From Mixophyes australis (lineage: Eukaryota > Chordata > Amphibia > Anura > Limnodynastidae): a stretch of DNA of 64,000 nt. The stretch is taken from positions 66,552,705 to 66,616,704 of the forward strand of contig JAVHZZ010000002.1 of assembly GCA_036250195.1 (NCBI GenBank). The letters are read 5' to 3'. Position 1 is the first letter of the stretch. Every line of letters starts with the position of its first letter. This document shows positions 59,235 through 64,000 of the stretch, one piece after another. A program made the position numbers and the translations under genes. The notes under the pieces are model-generated. The model was given only the letters and a program-made list of their open reading frames with translations. It did not search any database and was not told where the DNA came from.

Positions 59235-59830
59235 CAGAAAATAGATTTTTTGGAATAGGGAAATATGTCACACCCCAAGCACTTGTAGTACAAATTCAGA
59301 AATATATAGTGCTTGCTTTCAGCACCATTTCAGCACCAGAAAATAGATTTTTTTTTTGGAACTGGGGACTATGGCACACTCCAAGCACCTGTAGTTCAAT
59401 TTCAGAAATATATACTGCTGGTATATAATAATTTCAACACCAGAAAATAGATTTTTTGGGAATGGGGAATATGTCACACCCCAAGCACTTGTAGTGCAAA
59501 TTCAGAAATATATACTGCTGGTATCTAATATTTTCAACACTAGAAAATAGATTTTTGGGCAATGGGGAAATGTCACACCCCAAGCACTTGTAGTGCAAAT
59601 TCAGAAATATATACTGCTGGTATATAATAATTTCAACACCAGAAAATAGATTTTTTGGGAATGGGGAATATGTCACACCCCAAGCACTTGTAGTGCAAAT
59701 TCAGAAATATATACTGTTGGTATCTAATATTTTCAACACTAGAAAATAGATTTTTTTGGGAATGGGGAATATTTCACACCCCAAGCACTTGTAGTGCAAA
59801 TTCAGAAAGAAATTGTGCTGGTATATTACA
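59235..59830. repeat. Satellite inside the hAT element, about 105-115-bp unit
   Basis: Five to six direct copies of a unit containing CACCAGAAAATAGATTTTTT, GGGGAATATGTCACACC, CCAAGCACTTGTAGTGCAAA and TATACTGCTGGTAT. Frames across it give repetitive peptides and are not genes. Confidence 0.9.
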
Positions 59831-60399
59831 ATTTCTCCAGGCATAAAATAGTTTCTTTAGGAGGGAATATGACACCCCAAACAGTTTGTAATGTTTGGAA
59901 AAATGCCTCCTCTATACTCCTCTCTTCCTGCTCTAAAAACTGCTCTCTTAATGCTCTAATAACTGCTGTAATAACTACTGCAATAACTATTCTCTCCCTG
60001 CTCTAATAACTGCTGTAATAACTGCTCTAATAACTGTTCTCTCCCTGCTCTAATCCTGCAACCTAACCCTTCTCTCTCCCTCTGTCAAATGGCGCTAGAT
60101 TGCTGTGGAGGCGGATATTTATGCATTTGAAACATCGAGAGCACCGAGCTCCGAGATCCGACGACGTCACAATGACGTTTTGCCTCGTTTTGAATTCTGA
60201 ATCGGCGGGAGATTACTGAGCCAGCTCGGCTCGGTACTCGGATACCTGAAGTTCGGGCGGGTTCGGTTCTCCGGGAACTGAGCCCGCCCATCTCTAATAG
60301 AAACTCAGGTGGACTGGATCCCTTTAAAATTGAAAAATAGCAACTAGATTCTATATCATACATTATGATGATATTTTATCAGTGCAGAAGCATTCTAAT

Positions 60400-61847
60400 T
60401 AGAGATGGTCACTGACCCCCGTGTTTTGGTTTTGGTTTTGAATCTGAATTACCTTCGGGTTTTGGTTTTGGTTTTGGCAAAACCACCCTTGCGTGTTTTG
60501 GTTTTGTTTGGTTTTGTTTTGCTATTTTTGAAAAGAATACAATTTTTTTGGTCTAAAATAACCTAATTTAGTGCTCCACTTGTTTCCTGGATAAGTAAGG
60601 TAATTGTAAACCTAATAAATTATGAAAAAAAACATAATTCCCGGTAGGCCGTCATTAATTCTACACACAAACCAGATTGTCTTCCTCTCCATCTATGGTG
60701 ATTGGCAACACAGCCATCGTCTTTGGGTGTATATTACACCCTACACTTATAGTTAAATATATAAAGAAATGAACAAAGGCAGTTTGGTTTCTGTCTGTAT
60801 AGGCCCCCCTCCACTTGTAGAAAATATTAAAAAATTCAGCCGTTATAGACTGTACAATATAAAGCTAGTTTGGGGTCAGTCTGTGTATGAAACCCTACCC
60901 TTATTGAGAAATTGCCAAAACAGCAGCCTTTCAAGACTGTACGTGATATGGAAATGCCACAAGTCCCTTTCCTATTTGGGGGTAGATTGCACCCTACACT
61001 TATACTTATACTTTTATTTATAAGTATACATATTTTTTTGGGGTGTGTTCATCAGGACTGGTGCCAGCACCTGGTTGCTGATTCTGCTCATATATGGACT
61101 GCTTTGAATCCATTTTAATGAGCCCAAACCACTTGTAGTACAAAATATTCAATAGATACTGCTGCTAGATATGACTTTTTACAGCCAAAAAAATTACTGT
61201 TTCGCACTGGGGAATATGGGACACCCCAAAGCACTTGTAGTGCAAAATATTGTATAGATAATGCTGCTAAATAGGACTTTTGGCAGCCAGAAAAATTATT
61301 GTTTCACACTGGGGAATATAGGACACCCCAAAGCACTTGTAGTGCAAAATATTGTATTGATAAAGCTGATAAATATGACTTTTGGCATCCAGAAAAATTA
61401 TTGTTTCACACTGGGGAATATGGGACACCTCAAAGCACTTGTAGTGCAAAATATTGAAAAAAATGCCTCCTCTATCCTCCTCTCTTCCTGCTCTAACAAT
61501 TGATAATAGAATTGGTAATAATAATAGAATTGAATAGAAAAGAATTGAAATAATAATAGAAAGAATAAGGTGTACAATTATTGCTCTGTCCCTGCTCTAA
61601 TACAGCCTGTGACCTAACCGTGCTCTCTCCCTCTGTCAAATGGCGATGGATTGCTGTGTAGGCGGGTATTTATGCTTTTCAAATATCGCGAGAACCGAGC
61701 TCTGAGATCCGACTACGTCACGATGACGTTTTGCCTCGATTTCGATTACGAATAGGCGGGAGAGTACCGAGCCTTCTCGGCTCGGTACCCAAATAGGCAA
61801 GGTTCGGGTGGGTTTGGATCTCGGGGAACCGAGCCCGTCCATCTTTA
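60400..61847. mobile_element. Non-autonomous hAT element related to 57958, TSD ATTCTAAT
   Basis: Left end TAGAGATGGTCACTGACC, right end GTCCATCTTTA. ATTCTAAT is repeated exactly at 60392-60399 and 61848-61855. It shares the TTTTGGTTTTGG left subterminus and the GC-rich right subterminus (CGATGACGTTTTGCCTCG) with the element at 57958, only 104 bp away. No transposase domain is left. Confidence 0.92.
61125..61460. repeat. Satellite inside the second hAT element, about 105-bp unit
   Basis: Three to four copies with AAGCACTTGTAGTGCAAAAT, TTTTGGCAGCCAGAAAAA and CACACTGGGGAATATGGG. Clearly related to the array at 59235-59830. Confidence 0.88.
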
Positions 61848-61855
61848 ATTCTAAT

Positions 61856-64000
61856 CAACATGTGAAGTACTGTAGAGGTAGCCTCAACAAAAGAGTGAAA
61901 ATAGACAGTTTCAAGATTAATTTGTAAATTAATTATTATTCCAAGTTGAGGTGAAATGTTCTAATATTTTTTTTTAAAACAAATAACAATGGATAATTTG
62001 AGAATTTGTTGTTCATTTTAAAAAAGTCATCTGGAAGGCTTGTAAACGTTATCATTAAGACCACAAAACATATCCATATAAAGTTCAAAAAAACACAGCA
62101 AAACAAATAAAATGTGTTCATGTTGAACTAAATAAATAATATTTTATTGACATATTCACAATTTTTCTAAAAATGAATGTCATTTAGCTAGCCACACTTT
62201 AAGCTGTAAATTTGCATATTCACAGTATATTAAACACATATTAAATACAAGTTAACCCGTGCATGATACTCATGCATTCTAGTCAAATCAAGCTACTTAA
62301 GGTGTTAAAAAGGTTCTTGTCATGCATTTGGGCCTAGCCCAGGCCTCCTCAGGGGAAGAGCGTTACTTCCCGACGCAAGCGCCCTTTTTTAACGTGGTTT
62401 TGTCCACATGTCACCACCTCATAATTTTTCTCCATCACCTCATCCTTCATCTTCATCGCCACATCCTTCATCAAGCTACTTAAGGTGTTAAAAACTCCCC
62501 ACTGTCACCCCCGGCAACCACCAACCACTCCCAACTGTCTCTTCTCCTTCAAGAAATATATAGGTCAGTGTATAACTCTGCCCAGCAGGTGGCGCTGCAG
62601 CTTGGTTTTTTGTTTTCCACACACACCACTAGGCATTTATATAGTAGACAGTAATATTTCATTAAGGCATGTATCTGCCGATTTTGAGCATATCATATGC
62701 AAAATGGCTCTGCGCATGTCCACAACCAGGACATACTTTCCGAAAATGCAATACTGTCCACTGTGTCCGCGAACGCAAAGGACTCTCACTACAGCCTATG
62801 ATTTTGACGAGTTAACAGGGCGAGGAAGGGTCGTATTGCTGTAGTCAATATACAGTGAGGGCGCGCTAAACTCAAGTGCACGCAGCCAGGTCCGAATCAG
62901 GTTCTGAGTGTTTCAAAGTTACTTGTTTTTCTGCTGTATCTCTTGCTTTAGCTAAAGGGCTAGACTACGTCCTGATCAGTAGCGTTGACAGTCTTGTATG
63001 GATGCTAGAACATGTGTTTGCAATCAGGTGTATCTGTAAAAATGTATTTTATGCTCAGTAGACATTAACATTATCCTAATAAATGTGTTTCATGGAAAGG
63101 AAAATCTTTTTTTTATATTTTACTGTTTTATCCTTAAAGCCTACATTTTTATCAGGTTACATTAATTTAATATATATATTTTTTGTGCTTACTTTTGCTA
63201 GTTTATGATCCACATAGTTATTGGACATAACCTGCAGCATCTTGTGTAGTAGAGCGCAGCAGACACGCCTTCGATTTCAACAGCGCACATATCTTGAGAT
63301 TTGTGCCTTAATGAATTTGGGAGTCCACAAATCCGAAATACATGCGTTTAATACTAAACATGGGTTGTCCTCCGAATGCTTGCCTTGCTGACTCAGGCCC
63401 TATGTATTTTTTCTCATTAAATCAAGTTCAAACTCATTTCTAAGTGATTTTGCAATGCATTTCCTGAACCACTGGTTAATAACACATAGCTGGTTCATAG
63501 CAACTTTTGTATGGGTTCACTATGAACCCTATACTGTAGAAGCCATTATTTTATTTCGGATGCGATATAAAGAAAGTAATATAAACAAGGCTTTTTGTGT
63601 ATTTTATTTATAGTGGATAGTTTATTTTCTAACCATCGGATATTAACCTTAATGGTTGCTCTGTACATAAAATACGCACAGAGCCTGATTTATTAGGGAA
63701 CGTAAATGCCAATATGTGTCATATTGTTCATAAAAGCACCCTGTGAATGCCCAGATCCGGACCATACACAAGTGAACGTAAGAACATCCAATTAATCCTA
63801 AAGAACAAAGGACCCTTATGACAGCCTACGATTTCAGGGGCGGAAACAGGAGGGAACTGGTTGTATGCATGTTGTCAATGTACAGTAAGGGCGTGCCAAG
63901 CTCCAGCGTGCGCTGCAGGGTCCGATTCAAGCTTTGGGCATCTTAAAGTTATGTATTTCTTTGTCGTATGATTTTCACCAGTTACAAGGCAGATGTAAGC
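61856..64000. other. Non-coding sequence with repeats
   Basis: Contains a possible Helitron terminus near 62249-62282, a duplicated TCAAGCTACTTAAGGTG at 62285 and 62471, and two diverged direct copies of a block of about 240 bp (62730-62965 and 63725-63985). Frames at 62485-62844 and 62876-63061 lie across these repeats and have no domain. Confidence 0.45.
62249..62282 (+). mobile_element. Helitron-like 3' terminus
   Basis: AACCCGTGCATGATACTCAT continues into GC and ATTCTAG before T. GCATGA/TCATGC is a six-base hairpin placed a few bases before CTAG-T, the usual Helitron 3' end. The rest of the element and its 5' end were not identified. Confidence 0.35.

Larger units (their letters stand above)
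57958..60296 (-). mobile_element. hAT element with transposase remnant, 8-bp TSD (ATATAAAC/ATAGAAAC)
   Basis: Left end TAGAGATGCTCACTGAC, right end CCCGCCCATCTCTA, a short inverted repeat TAGAGATGnnC. The flanks 57950-57957 (ATATAAAC) and 60297-60304 (ATAGAAAC) agree at seven of eight bases. The left subterminal region is a run of TTTTGGTTTTGG; the right one is GC-rich (CCGAGCTCCGAGATCCGACG). The interior has diverged direct repeats (58230-58790, with GGTGGCAGCCAACGGTC and ACCCTACACTTATAG), the transposase C-terminus and a satellite array. Confidence 0.88.

Overview
This window is nuclear DNA from a vertebrate, most likely an anuran amphibian. The evidence is one spliced vertebrate aquaporin gene in a sea of transposable elements: Tx1/L1-type, L2-like and Penelope retroelements, V-SINE-like SINEs, hAT families and palindromic MITEs, plus many (TA)n and (GATA)n microsatellites. 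I saw no prokaryotic, organellar or rRNA sequence. The species cannot be named from the sequence.

Host gene (4591-15598, minus strand). I assembled by eye a complete four-exon gene of the AQP2/AQP5/anuran AQPa2 group: exon 1 15236-15598, exon 2 11599-11763, exon 3 7635-7715, exon 4 4591-4800. All junctions are GT-AG and phase 0. Coding lengths are 363, 165, 81 and 210 nt, giving 272 residues. Both NPA motifs, the water-selective filter residues, a mercury-site cysteine, the loop-C glycosylation sequon and a C-terminal PKA-type site are present. A TATA box lies about 70 nt upstream of the start codon, and a minisatellite of about 65-bp units lies just past the stop codon.

Introns. Intron 3 holds an antisense L2-like LINE whose reverse transcriptase frame is open for 390 codons. 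Intron 2 holds a second LINE of the same group, a SINE, a tandem array with a Helitron-like end, and (TA)n runs. Intron 1 holds a SINE embedded in (GATA)n.

Upstream of the gene (15.7-64 kb) I see no other convincing multi-exon host gene. In order there are: a hAT-like element with two internal satellites (16.5-17.8 kb); a SINE (18.6 kb); a GT-rich minisatellite (20.6 kb); a large palindrome (22.2 kb); 175-bp palindromic MITEs; a third L2-like LINE (27-28.7 kb); a TIR element (30.6 kb); a Penelope relic (32 kb); a mariner-like MITE (33.7 kb); a degenerate copy of a transposon-associated protein family I cannot classify (34.4-35 kb); a hAT end and a Tx1-like LINE end (37.9-39.4 kb); an unidentified 193-codon ORF (39.6-40.2 kb); a solo LTR (43.5-44.1 kb); an L1/Tx1-type LINE broken by a SINE and a hAT MITE (44.3-48.5 kb); a second Penelope relic (53.6-55.9 kb); and two related hAT elements, one with a transposase C-terminus (58-61.8 kb). 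Several insertions have readable target-site duplications, so their boundaries are exact.

The only gene likely to serve the organism is the aquaporin. The rest records repeated, nested transposition. The least explained items are the degenerate family at 34432-34980, the ORF at 39605-40186 and a possible small first exon at 21691-21729.
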